A stretch of 5,101 nt of DNA. It comes from Clostridia bacterium (lineage in GTDB: Bacteria; Bacillota; Clostridia; Oscillospirales; Acutalibacteraceae). Position 1 is the stretch's first letter. Every line of letters begins with the position of its first letter. Shown here piece after piece: positions 1-5,089 of the stretch. The translations under genes and the position numbers were made by a program. Location of the stretch: positions 1 through 5,101 of the forward strand of contig JAFRZS010000102.1 in the NCBI GenBank assembly GCA_017442445.1. Direction: 5' to 3'. Under the pieces are notes generated by a model that was given only the letters and a program-made list of their open reading frames with translations, was not told the origin of the DNA and did not search any database.

Positions 1-921
1 ACAGATCCCTCATCAGAGGACGCAACTGATCCTTCATCAGATGATACAACAAAGCCCGGTGACACAACAAAACCCGGTGATACAACAAAACCCGGCGACA
101 AGACAACAAATAACGACAAAACAACAAATAATAATGGTACAACAACCCCCACATCAAACAACCCCACAAAACCCACACAGAATACAAACAAGCAACCCTC
201 TACAGTTGCTGAAATCCTTGCTTATTACAAAAAAGCAGTACAGAAGGCTCATACTGCTCAGCCGGGATACAATAAAACTCGTATTTCAGAAGAACTTGAT
301 GCTGATCTTCCCCTTTTCGGTGCAGATAAAATCAGAAAGTTCATGGGCTTAGGAAGCAAGAACCAGTTCTCAGCAAATGTAACTAAAAAATGGGACTTCG
401 GTAACGGCTTCAAGGTCAAAACAGATTGGAATGAGTACAAAGACGGTAAAGGTGAGCCTGCAAGCAGAAAATATTATCTTGCAGTTCCGACACTCACAAC
501 AGCAGATGTTAAGTCAGCTAATTGTGAACTTAAGGGCGGCAACTATGTTCTCACAATCAATATCAAAGACGGTAACTCAAAGGTTGTAGATAATGTTGTT
601 AAAAACGAGTGGTCACCCATTGACAGATCAGGTATCTGTGCAGGTGACAGAGATATGGATATCTTCGACCACAAGACAGCAGCTATCTGCATGAGAGCTT
701 TAGCTTATAAAGAAAAAGGCGAAAAACAGGTTCCCAACGGAAATAATGTCAGTGTTGATGAAAAGACAACAAACTGTAAGTCAGTTGTTACAGTCAACGC
801 AAAGACAGGCAACCTTGTAAGCATTAAAATAGGATTTGATCTCAGCTATAAGATTGATTACAGCGGTAATTATTCAGCAACAGGTAGAACAACCATTGAA
901 TATAAAAACTTCAACTGGTAA
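1..921 (+). CDS. Thr-rich linker protein with C-terminal domain of unknown function, probable surface lipoprotein (5' end outside window)
   Basis: The frame is open from base 1 to the TAA at 919-921, giving 306 residues with no start visible, so the gene begins upstream of the window. About 65 residues of low-complexity Thr/Asn/Asp/Pro/Lys linker come first, including three TTKPGD repeats and two TDPSS repeats. A folded domain of about 240 residues follows. That domain is clearly paralogous to the C-terminal domain of the next gene: both have an STxAEI..YYK start, a FMG(L/I)G segment, a (S)PID segment, an FDHKTAAI motif and an ending NF(N/K)W. By analogy with its paralogue, the missing N-terminus is probably a lipoprotein signal peptide and the Thr-rich stretch a wall-spanning linker, placing the domain outside the cell. 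I do not recognise the domain and assign no biochemical function. The gene is followed by a hairpin terminator. Confidence is high that it is coding and low on its role. Confidence 0.88.
   Translation, partial: TDPSSEDATDPSSDDTTKPGDTTKPGDTTKPGDKTTNNDKTTNNNGTTTPTSNNPTKPTQNTNKQPSTVAEILAYYKKAVQKAHTAQPGYNKTRISEELDADLPLFGADKIRKFMGLGSKNQFSANVTKKWDFGNGFKVKTDWNEYKDGKGEPASRKYYLAVPTLTTADVKSANCELKGGNYVLTINIKDGNSKVVDNVVKNEWSPIDRSGICAGDRDMDIFDHKTAAICMRALAYKEKGEKQVPNGNNVSVDEKTTNCKSVVTVNAKTGNLVSIKIGFDLSYKIDYSGNYSATGRTTIEYKNFNW
43..96 (+). repeat. three tandem 18-bp coding repeats (TTKPGD linker units)
   Basis: Three consecutive 18-base units of the form GAYACAACAAARCCCGGY occupy 43-60, 61-78 and 79-96. They are in frame and encode D-T-T-K-P-G each time. 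Copies differ only at synonymous third positions. Just upstream, a 24-base unit encoding TDPSS is present twice (1-24 and 25-48, diverged), and a related TDPSS unit occurs in the linker of the next gene near 1210-1233. Such repeats commonly change copy number by slippage, altering linker length; that is inference here. Confidence 0.85.
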
Positions 922-939
922 AATACTAAAGTAATTTAT

Positions 940-967
940 GCCTGTCGGCTTGTCCGACAGGCTTTTT
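940..967 (+). terminator. intrinsic terminator after the first lipoprotein-type gene
   Basis: A perfect 9-bp GC-rich stem, GCCTGTCGG (940-948) with CCGACAGGC (954-962), closes a 5-base CTTGT loop. Five T residues (963-967) follow. It lies 18 bases after the stop at 921 and 29 bases before the next start, so the two paralogous genes are likely to be at least partly separate transcripts. I see no convincing promoter between this hairpin and the start at 997. Confidence 0.85.
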
Positions 968-996
968 GAAATTATTGTAGATTAGGAGGATATATT

Positions 997-2001
997 ATGA
1001 GAACAAAAATGACTAAGATAATAGCATCACTCATGGCAATTGTACTTATTACATCAGTCTTTACAGCTTGTGGCGATAACAACAATGACGAAACAACCAC
1101 AACAACAAATCCGTCAACCGTGCAATCAGATGCAACAACCGATGCAGGAGAAAACACAACAGAACCGGTATCGGAAAATGCTTCATCAGAAGATACATCG
1201 TCAAATGACACAACAGATCCTTCATCTGAGGGGACAACAAAAGAGGGTGACCCTACAACACCCAACAGCACAACAAATCCTGTTTCAACAAATTCTACCG
1301 AACCCACAAAACCCGCAAAAATGCCTTCAACAACTGCAGAAATAATTAAATATTACAAAGATGCGGCTGCAAAAATAAACAGTAAAAAAGCAGGTTATAC
1401 AAAAACCCGTGAAACAGTAACAAGCAAATTTGATGTTCCGGGAATTTACTTAGCGGTTAAGGATTTGATTAAAGGCTTCATGGGTATCGGAAAGGAAAAC
1501 ATATATACAGTAAAAGTTGCAAAAGGTACCTCAGGCAGTATTGTAAGAACCGATTTAGAGGGTAAAGAACGCGAGTATTTTTTCCTTCCTGATGTAACAC
1601 TTACCGCAGCAGACCTTGATAGTGCAAAATGTGTGAACGATGGCAAAAACTATATCCTCACATTTGATGTAAAAGAGGGTACAAGTTCAGCTTACAAGTC
1701 CGATGTTAAGAATAATTCTCCAATTGATAATGCGGGTGTTAACTCAGGTAACAAGGACTACGATTTCTTTGACCACAAGACAGCGGCTATAATGCAGAAT
1801 GCTATCGGAAGCTTCATTAAAAATGTTAAAATAACAGAAAAGACAAGTAACGGTAAAGTGGTTGTAACAGTTGATGCGTCAACCGGAAATATCACAAATA
1901 TGGTTATGACTTTTGATATTTACTGTGAAATAAAAATAATAGGTGATCCGATTATTGCATCCGGAACAACAACCGTTAAGTATGAAAACTTTAAGTGGTA
2001 A
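997..2001 (+). CDS. lipoprotein with Thr-rich linker and C-terminal domain of unknown function
   Basis: This 334-residue protein starts at an ATG with AGGAGGA at 984-990, six bases upstream. Residues 1-24 form a lipoprotein signal peptide: basic MRTKMTK, a hydrophobic core IIASLMAIVLIT, then the lipobox FTAC with the lipidated Cys at position 25. Residues 26 to about 109 are a low-complexity Thr/Ser/Asn/Asp/Glu/Pro linker, as expected for crossing the cell wall. Residues 110-334 are a domain shared with the preceding gene: STTAEIIKYYK (111-121), FMGIG (161-165), SPID (241-244), FDHKTAAI (258-265), and terminal NFKW. Linkers are dissimilar in detail whereas the domains align throughout, so this is a tandem duplication with fast linker drift. 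The domain gives no catalytic signature I can name. It could bind a cell-surface ligand or sugar, but nothing in the sequence proves that. Hairpins flank it on both sides. Confidence 0.92.
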   Translation: MRTKMTKIIASLMAIVLITSVFTACGDNNNDETTTTTNPSTVQSDATTDAGENTTEPVSENASSEDTSSNDTTDPSSEGTTKEGDPTTPNSTTNPVSTNSTEPTKPAKMPSTTAEIIKYYKDAAAKINSKKAGYTKTRETVTSKFDVPGIYLAVKDLIKGFMGIGKENIYTVKVAKGTSGSIVRTDLEGKEREYFFLPDVTLTAADLDSAKCVNDGKNYILTFDVKEGTSSAYKSDVKNNSPIDNAGVNSGNKDYDFFDHKTAAIMQNAIGSFIKNVKITEKTSNGKVVVTVDASTGNITNMVMTFDIYCEIKIIGDPIIASGTTTVKYENFKW

Positions 2002-2012
2002 TTGACATAGCA

Positions 2013-2044
2013 AAAGACCGAGCGCGATTGTGTACTCGGTCTTT
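2013..2044 (+). terminator. probable weak intrinsic terminator after the lipoprotein gene
   Basis: A perfect 10-bp stem, AAAGACCGAG (2013-2022) with CTCGGTCTTT (2035-2044), encloses a 12-base loop and begins 11 bases after the stop at 2001. The only T run is the three Ts inside the right arm, followed by CG, so termination may be incomplete and could let transcripts run into the hydrolase gene. Confidence 0.6.
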
Positions 2045-2070
2045 CGTAATCATTCTATTCAAAAAATATC

Positions 2071-2077
2071 AGGAGAG
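2071..2077 (+). promoter_or_regulatory. ribosome binding site fixing the hydrolase start at 2082
   Basis: AGGAGAG lies a few bases before ATG 2082. The frame stays open back to an ATG at 1995, but that start would overlap the end of the preceding gene and translate through the terminator hairpin. It would also add 29 residues with no family resemblance. The start at 2082 is therefore preferred. Confidence 0.85.
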
Positions 2078-2081
2078 AGAA

Positions 2082-3383
2082 ATGAGCAGAATTACTATAG
2101 ATTTTTCAAAAGAAATCGGAAAAATTAAACCGATGCACTGTGTGAACAACGGTCCGTTAAAAGAGGGCGAGGATATAAGAACAGGCAATTTTGACAAGTG
2201 GATTGAAATGGGAATACCCTATTCAAGAAACCACGATGCGTCATTATGTATTGAGTATGGCGGCGACCATACGGTTGATGTATGGGCAATTTTTCCCGAT
2301 TTTGATGCCGACGTAAATGACCCTGATTCATATGATTTTACACTTACCGACAGATACACAAAAAACACGCTTGATTCGGGAACAAAAATCTTTTACAGAC
2401 TCGGAACAAGAATTGAGCATTGGGTAAAAAAATACGGAACTCTGCCTCCGGCTGATTATAAAAAATGGGCTGAAATCTGTGAGCATATAATTATGCATTA
2501 CAATGAAGGCTGGGCAGACGGATATCATTGGAATATTGAGTATTGGGAAATATGGAACGAAGCAGACCTCAACGAAGACGATGCGCCGAATAAAAGAACA
2601 TGGGGCGGAACAAAGGAAGAGTTTTTTGATTTTTACGAGGTGGTATCAAAGTATCTTAAAAACCGTTTTCCGCACCTAAAAATCGGAGGCCCTGCATTGT
2701 CAGGCAGACTTGATTGGGGCGAAGATTTCATAAAAGAAATGGGCAAAAGACAAGTACCGATGGATTTCTTTTCATGGCACAGATATTGTCCTGAACCCGA
2801 TTGGCTTATATCAAAGCACAACAAATTCAAAAAGATGCTTATTGACAACGGCTACGGCGATATAGAAACAATATGCAACGAGTGGAATTACATCAGACAA
2901 TGGACTCCCGATTTTCTTAATAATGTAAAGCAGATAATTTCCATGAAGGGTGCGGCTTTTGCGGCAGCCTGTATGATTGCGGCACAACATTCGTCAATAG
3001 ATATGATGATGTACTACGATGCAAGACCGTCACGCTTCAACGGACTTTTTGATTTCTATACACTTGAACCGCTTAAAACATTTTACACTTTTAAAATGTT
3101 CAACGAGCTTTACCGACGTGAAAATTCGGTCAGTGTAAATTCTGATGACGAAACCGTATATGTAGCGGCGGCTAAAAACGAAAGCGGCGAGGCTCTTATG
3201 CTATGCTATTATACAGACGACGACAACGCACAGCCAAAAACAGTTGAGCTTGAAATCAAAAACGGAAAAGAAAAATATGACTTGTATTTGTTGGATGAAA
3301 AAAACGACTGCGAAGCAATCGGCAAATACAAAGCGAACACACCGTTGAAATTGGATGTTAATACTGTAATATTGTTGAAATGA
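2082..3383 (+). CDS. GH39-like cytoplasmic glycoside hydrolase (possible beta-xylosidase)
   Basis: The 433-residue product looks like a clan GH-A (beta/alpha)8-barrel glycosidase. WEIWNEADL (155-163) matches the strand-4 acid/base motif, with E160 as proposed proton donor. ETICNEWNY (262-270) matches the strand-7 nucleophile motif, with E267 as proposed nucleophile; SWH (231-233) and the N-terminal NNGP loop (22-25) also fit active-site elements. The WNE..L and NEWN pair most resembles GH39 (beta-xylosidases, iduronidases). Residues from about 345 to 433 look like a short beta-rich C-terminal domain. The protein is somewhat shorter than typical bacterial GH39 beta-xylosidases of about 500 residues. 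There is no signal peptide or membrane segment, so it probably acts inside the cell on imported oligosaccharides by a retaining mechanism. No transporter or other sugar gene is in view, so the substrate remains open; xylo-oligosaccharide is a family-based guess. Confidence 0.85.
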   Translation: MSRITIDFSKEIGKIKPMHCVNNGPLKEGEDIRTGNFDKWIEMGIPYSRNHDASLCIEYGGDHTVDVWAIFPDFDADVNDPDSYDFTLTDRYTKNTLDSGTKIFYRLGTRIEHWVKKYGTLPPADYKKWAEICEHIIMHYNEGWADGYHWNIEYWEIWNEADLNEDDAPNKRTWGGTKEEFFDFYEVVSKYLKNRFPHLKIGGPALSGRLDWGEDFIKEMGKRQVPMDFFSWHRYCPEPDWLISKHNKFKKMLIDNGYGDIETICNEWNYIRQWTPDFLNNVKQIISMKGAAFAAACMIAAQHSSIDMMMYYDARPSRFNGLFDFYTLEPLKTFYTFKMFNELYRRENSVSVNSDDETVYVAAAKNESGEALMLCYYTDDDNAQPKTVELEIKNGKEKYDLYLLDEKNDCEAIGKYKANTPLKLDVNTVILLK

Positions 3384-3417
3384 AAAATCAGCTCCGATTA
3401 AATTCGGGGCTGATTTT
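3384..3417. terminator. bidirectional terminator between convergent genes
   Basis: A 14-bp stem, AAAATCAGCTCCGA (3384-3397) with TCGGGGCTGATTTT (3404-3417), has one G-T wobble and a 6-base TTAAAT loop. It starts immediately after the hydrolase stop codon. Read on the + strand it ends in TTTT. Read on the - strand it ends in five Ts (3387-3383) and lies 30 bases beyond the stop of the pyrophosphatase-like gene. It therefore suits both convergent transcripts. Confidence 0.85.
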
Positions 3418-3446
3418 GTGATAATAATGTCTAAAAGTACACCGAG

Positions 3447-3785
3447 TCAAAACTGTTCATACAACAAGGTGATTTCCGATTTAAAATATTGCTCTTGAAA
3501 ATGGGTGAATTTTTTGATTTCTTCTATTGTAAAAACAACACCGTCAGGAGCGACAACCCATTTGTGTTCAACATCATCTTTGCGCTTAATTATTGCGATA
3601 ATTCTTCCGGTAAACTCAGCAACGGGTTCATCAACACCTAAAATATAAGCATCTTCCTCCTCGCCGTCAGGAGCCATCGTGCCTTCAATATAGCCATAAT
3701 TTACAGGATAATACATATCTGTATGAACAGGATGGTAACTGCCAAGAGGACGGTCAACGGTTACAGTAACAATCGGACCGATCAT
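3447..3785 (-). CDS. short inorganic pyrophosphatase-like protein
   Basis: The 112-residue product resembles a compact family I (Ppa-type) inorganic pyrophosphatase, the enzyme that hydrolyses PPi to phosphate in the cytoplasm. YYPVNYGYIEGT (25-36) matches the family's YPxNYGYI(P)xT strand, and DGEEEDAYIL (40-49) aligns with the DGDPxDVLVL metal-binding signature. FTGRIIAIIKRKDD (58-71) matches the segment after it, and FTHFQEQYF (93-101) the late FFEHYK helix. Two changes from the E. coli enzyme stand out by eye: the middle Asp of the signature is Glu (E42), and the second Asp of the later metal pair seems absent (only D70 is clear). The protein is also much shorter than the usual 160-180 residues. 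Activity on PPi is therefore uncertain, and another phosphate substrate is possible. The start is supported by AGGAG at 3798-3794, eight bases upstream. ATG 3785 overlaps the stop of the upstream gene (TAATG), implying coupled translation. Confidence 0.75.
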   Translation of the reverse strand: MIGPIVTVTVDRPLGSYHPVHTDMYYPVNYGYIEGTMAPDGEEEDAYILGVDEPVAEFTGRIIAIIKRKDDVEHKWVVAPDGVVFTIEEIKKFTHFQEQYFKSEITLLYEQF

Positions 3786-4129
3786 TACGCATTCTCCTTT
3801 GCGGTGTTTATAGAAGCAATTAAAATTCTACGGATTGTACCACATTGATTATATAAATCTTTTGCAGCATTTTTATCAATTAAATCAGACTTTACAAACA
3901 GTTCAATCCAATATTCAGTTTCGTAACATTCTTTGAGGGATATTTGGAGCTTTGCGATAAAATCGGGTTTACCGTGAGCATAATTTGCTTCGTGAATGTT
4001 TGCGCCGATAGAGGTTGCTGAGCGTTCTAATTGATTAACCAGTGAATAATGTCCTTTTATGTTTTCGCAAAGTTTTATGATTTTTATAGAAAAGTCCATT
4101 GATAAATCAACAAGTTTATTTTCTCTCAA
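3785..4129 (-). CDS. four-helix-bundle protein, S23 / 23S rRNA intervening-sequence protein family
   Basis: The 114-residue all-helical protein matches the four-helix-bundle family first known from ORFs in 23S rRNA intervening sequences, which shares its fold with the Avd accessory protein of diversity-generating retroelements. Visible hallmarks are LVDLSMDFSIKII (6-18, helix 1), QLERSATSIGANIHEA (33-48) and DFIAKLQISLKECYETEYW (56-74), then a last helix to about 110. The family forms positively charged oligomers thought to bind nucleic acid; no enzymatic activity is known. I chose TTG 4129 as start because GAGGTGAT (4141-4134) precedes it at good spacing and the N-terminus MRENKLVDLS fits the family. 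Starts further upstream (4150 or 4183) lack a ribosome site, and the latter lies inside a hairpin repeat. There is no rRNA here, so this is a free-standing copy. It is first in a coupled pair with the pyrophosphatase-like gene and lies just downstream of the hairpin array. Confidence 0.85.
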   Translation of the reverse strand: MRENKLVDLSMDFSIKIIKLCENIKGHYSLVNQLERSATSIGANIHEANYAHGKPDFIAKLQISLKECYETEYWIELFVKSDLIDKNAAKDLYNQCGTIRRILIASINTAKENA

Positions 4130-4133
4130 AAAT

Positions 4134-4141
4134 ATCACCTC
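4134..4141 (-). promoter_or_regulatory. ribosome binding site supporting a TTG start
   Basis: GAGGTGAT on the - strand is an eight-base match to the anti-Shine-Dalgarno end of 16S rRNA. It sits a few bases before TTG 4129. No comparable site precedes the in-frame ATGs at 4150 or 4183. Confidence 0.8.
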
Positions 4142-4163
4142 GGCAAACATTAATAACATATTT

Positions 4164-4336
4164 AATGAAATATTGCTACGCAATATGAAATAATCCTTAC
4201 GGATTATGAAATTTTCTGCTAACGCAGAAAGTGAAATAAAATAAATCCCTCATACGCCGCAGCGTATTTCATAGCGTTAGCTATTTCATATGCCGACAGG
4301 AATATTTCACAAATCCCGCAAGGGATTTATTTCATT
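4164..4336. repeat. array of seven small hairpins with ATTTCAT punctuation in two outward-facing blocks
   Basis: Seven stem-loops are packed end to end. Their arms are 4170-4176/4180-4186, 4190-4196/4201-4207, 4213-4219/4224-4230, 4252-4257/4262-4267, 4271-4275/4280-4284, 4288-4294/4299-4305 (one mismatch) and 4311-4317/4322-4328. Arms differ in sequence but loops are 3-4 bases; five of the seven are G-N-N-A when each hairpin is read outward from the centre. A 7-nt motif ATTTCAT (C at the last base in two copies) separates them. It lies on the - strand at 4165-4171, 4185-4191, 4206-4212 and 4231-4237, and on the + strand at 4266-4272, 4283-4289, 4304-4310 and 4329-4335. The ends carry an inverted AATGAAAT/ATTTCATT. 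Nothing in it looks coding. Possible natures are a structured RNA leader for the - strand gene, a miniature mobile element, or a protein-binding array. Confidence 0.85.
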
Positions 4337-4337
4337 G

Positions 4338-4367
4338 AAAAAAGCAAGTCTTTCGACTTGCTTTTTT
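4338..4367. terminator. strong hairpin terminator behind tRNA-Arg, symmetrical on both strands
   Basis: A perfect 13-bp stem (4338-4350 with 4355-4367) has a core of GCAAGTC/GACTTGC and a 4-base TTTC loop. Flanking A6 and T6 tracts make it work in either direction. On the - strand it starts two bases after the CCA end of tRNA-Arg and is the natural terminator of that gene. On the + strand it would stop any transcript leaving the hairpin array. Confidence 0.88.
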
Positions 4368-4368
4368 C

Positions 4369-4445
4369 TGGCGTGCCAGGAGGGACTCGAACCCCCGACC
4401 TTTTGGTTCGTAGCCAAACACTCTATCCAACTGAGCTACTGGCAC
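4369..4445 (-). tRNA. tRNA-Arg (anticodon ACG), CCA encoded
   Basis: The complement folds into a complete 77-base cloverleaf. The acceptor stem is GTGCCAG (4445-4439) with CTGGCAC (4379-4373), the D arm is GCTC..GAGT, and the anticodon stem is TTTGG/CCAAA around loop CTACGAA. The T arm is GGGGG/CCCTC with one G-T pair around TTCGAGT. The anticodon ACG is at 4411-4409; in bacteria its A34 is normally deaminated to inosine to read CGU, CGC and CGA. The discriminator base is G, followed by an encoded CCA (4371-4369). Two ORFs overlap this region on the opposite strand and are artefacts. Confidence 0.97.
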
Positions 4446-4456
4446 ATCGCTCAAGT

Positions 4457-4485
4457 ATATTATCACAAACAATAGAAAAAATCAA
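4457..4485 (-). promoter_or_regulatory. promoter of tRNA-Arg
   Basis: On the - strand, TTGATT (4485-4480) is separated by 17 bases from TAATAT (4462-4457), which is preceded by TG at the extended -10 position. Transcription would start near 4450, a few bases before the mature tRNA 5' end at 4445, as is usual for tRNA genes. Confidence 0.7.
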
Positions 4486-4534
4486 GGGGAAATGTGAAAA
4501 AAATTTAAATTATTATAAAAAGCTTTTATTTATA

Positions 4535-4563
4535 TTGACTTTTGGGTATTGCTACATTAAAAT
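4535..4563 (+). promoter_or_regulatory. promoter of the MarR-family gene
   Basis: TTGACT (4535-4540) and TAAAAT (4558-4563) are separated by exactly 17 bases, with one mismatch from consensus in each hexamer. The predicted start near 4570 leaves a leader of about 40 bases before ATG 4613. It faces away from the tRNA promoter, making this a divergent promoter region. Confidence 0.75.
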
Positions 4564-4575
4564 AAGTTAGCATAA

Positions 4576-4593
4576 TAATTAGTCGGCTAATTA
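4576..4593. promoter_or_regulatory. palindromic candidate MarR operator
   Basis: TAATTAG (4576-4582) and CTAATTA (4587-4593) form a perfect 7-bp inverted repeat around TCGG. A further TTAGC half-site lies at 4567-4571. The palindrome falls just downstream of the predicted transcription start and ahead of the regulator's own gene. This is the place and size expected for autorepression by a dimeric winged-helix protein. The assignment to this regulator is inference. Confidence 0.6.
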
Positions 4594-4612
4594 ATTTTTG
4601 AACGGTGATAAA

Positions 4613-5089
4613 ATGAAAAACGAATTAAGAAAAATTGTCGGAATGCAAATGAAATTATCGGCACTTCACCGATATCACATTCATAATGCTCTGTCAAAGC
4701 ATGGAGTTTTTCCGGGACAGCCGCCGCTTCTTGCCGTGCTGGAGGAATGTGACTGTACACAAAAGGAGTTGAGTGAAAAGCTCAAGGTCTCTGCGGCAAC
4801 GATTGCAGTATCCGTAAAAAGACTTCAGAAATCCGGTTTTGTAGAAAAGCTTTCGGACAGCGAGGATTTACGCTGTAACAGAATAAGAATAACAGAAACG
4901 GGGAAAAGAATAAGTGAGCTTTGTCATTCGGAGTGCGACAGAATAGATAACATGATGTTTGAAGGGTTCAGTGATGATGAGAAAAAGCAGTATGCTGATT
5001 TTCTCAAACGCATTTCTGATAACTTATCGGGTGACAAATTTACAAAGAATGATTTGATTGAATTTTTCAGCAAGGAGGGAAACAAATGA
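4613..5089 (+). CDS. MarR-family winged helix-turn-helix transcriptional regulator
   Basis: The 158-residue product has the layout of MarR repressors: N-terminal helix with HRYHIHNALSKHG (19-31), PGQPPLL (34-40), the helix-turn-helix TQKELSEKLKVSAATIAVSVKRL (49-71), and a wing ending in D-L-R-x5-T (85-94). C-terminal helices (about 97-140) pair with N-terminal ones for dimerisation. It acts as a dimer on palindromic DNA, usually repressing its own operon until a small ligand or oxidant releases it. Several Cys residues (46, 48, 88, 104, 108) are present, but nothing shows that they sense anything. I chose ATG 4613 because GGTGAT lies at 4604-4609; an in-frame TTG at 4598 would add only MNGDK and has no ribosome site. 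A promoter and palindrome precede the gene. Its stop overlaps the ATG of the next gene, so the two are almost certainly one operon. Confidence 0.92.
   Translation: MKNELRKIVGMQMKLSALHRYHIHNALSKHGVFPGQPPLLAVLEECDCTQKELSEKLKVSAATIAVSVKRLQKSGFVEKLSDSEDLRCNRIRITETGKRISELCHSECDRIDNMMFEGFSDDEKKQYADFLKRISDNLSGDKFTKNDLIEFFSKEGNK

Noticed and set aside
972..1307. Val/Ser-rich - strand ORF opposite the lipoprotein N-terminus
   Set aside because: It is the antisense shadow of ACA/ACC-rich Thr codons in the linker and has no ribosome site or recognisable protein features. The Gln-rich + strand ORFs at 41-352 and 1040-1345 are frame-shifted shadows of the same linkers.
2002..2007. Perfect TTGACA hexamer as a promoter -35 for the hydrolase
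   Set aside because: No -10 hexamer occurs at 16-18 bases downstream; that stretch is the left arm and loop of the terminator hairpin.
1995..2081. Upstream ATG at 1995 for the hydrolase gene
   Set aside because: It overlaps the preceding stop, runs through the terminator hairpin, has no ribosome site and adds residues unlike the family. ATG 2082 has AGGAGAG in front.
4130..4183. Longer form of the four-helix-bundle protein starting at 4183 or 4150
   Set aside because: Neither ATG has a ribosome site. The first lies inside hairpin 1 and the added residues do not fit the family, whereas TTG 4129 follows GAGGTGAT.
4155..4183. TTGCGT-17-TATGTT on the - strand as promoter of the four-helix-bundle operon
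   Set aside because: Spacing is right but both hexamers are weak, and the -35 overlaps hairpin 1. The operon's promoter remains unidentified.
4164..4336. CRISPR array
   Set aside because: The repeated motif is only 7 bases, it changes orientation in the middle, and the segments between copies are self-complementary hairpins instead of unique spacers.
4290..4570. Two + strand ORFs (4290-4475 and 4358-4570) overlapping the tRNA region
   Set aside because: They are the reverse complement of tRNA-Arg plus the terminator and array. Peptides of this kind, with GLEPPTFW or GGTRTPDLL, are well-known artefacts of tRNA antisense translation.
4598..4612. TTG start at 4598 for the MarR gene
   Set aside because: No Shine-Dalgarno sequence precedes it. 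ATG 4613 has GGTGAT at 4604-4609.
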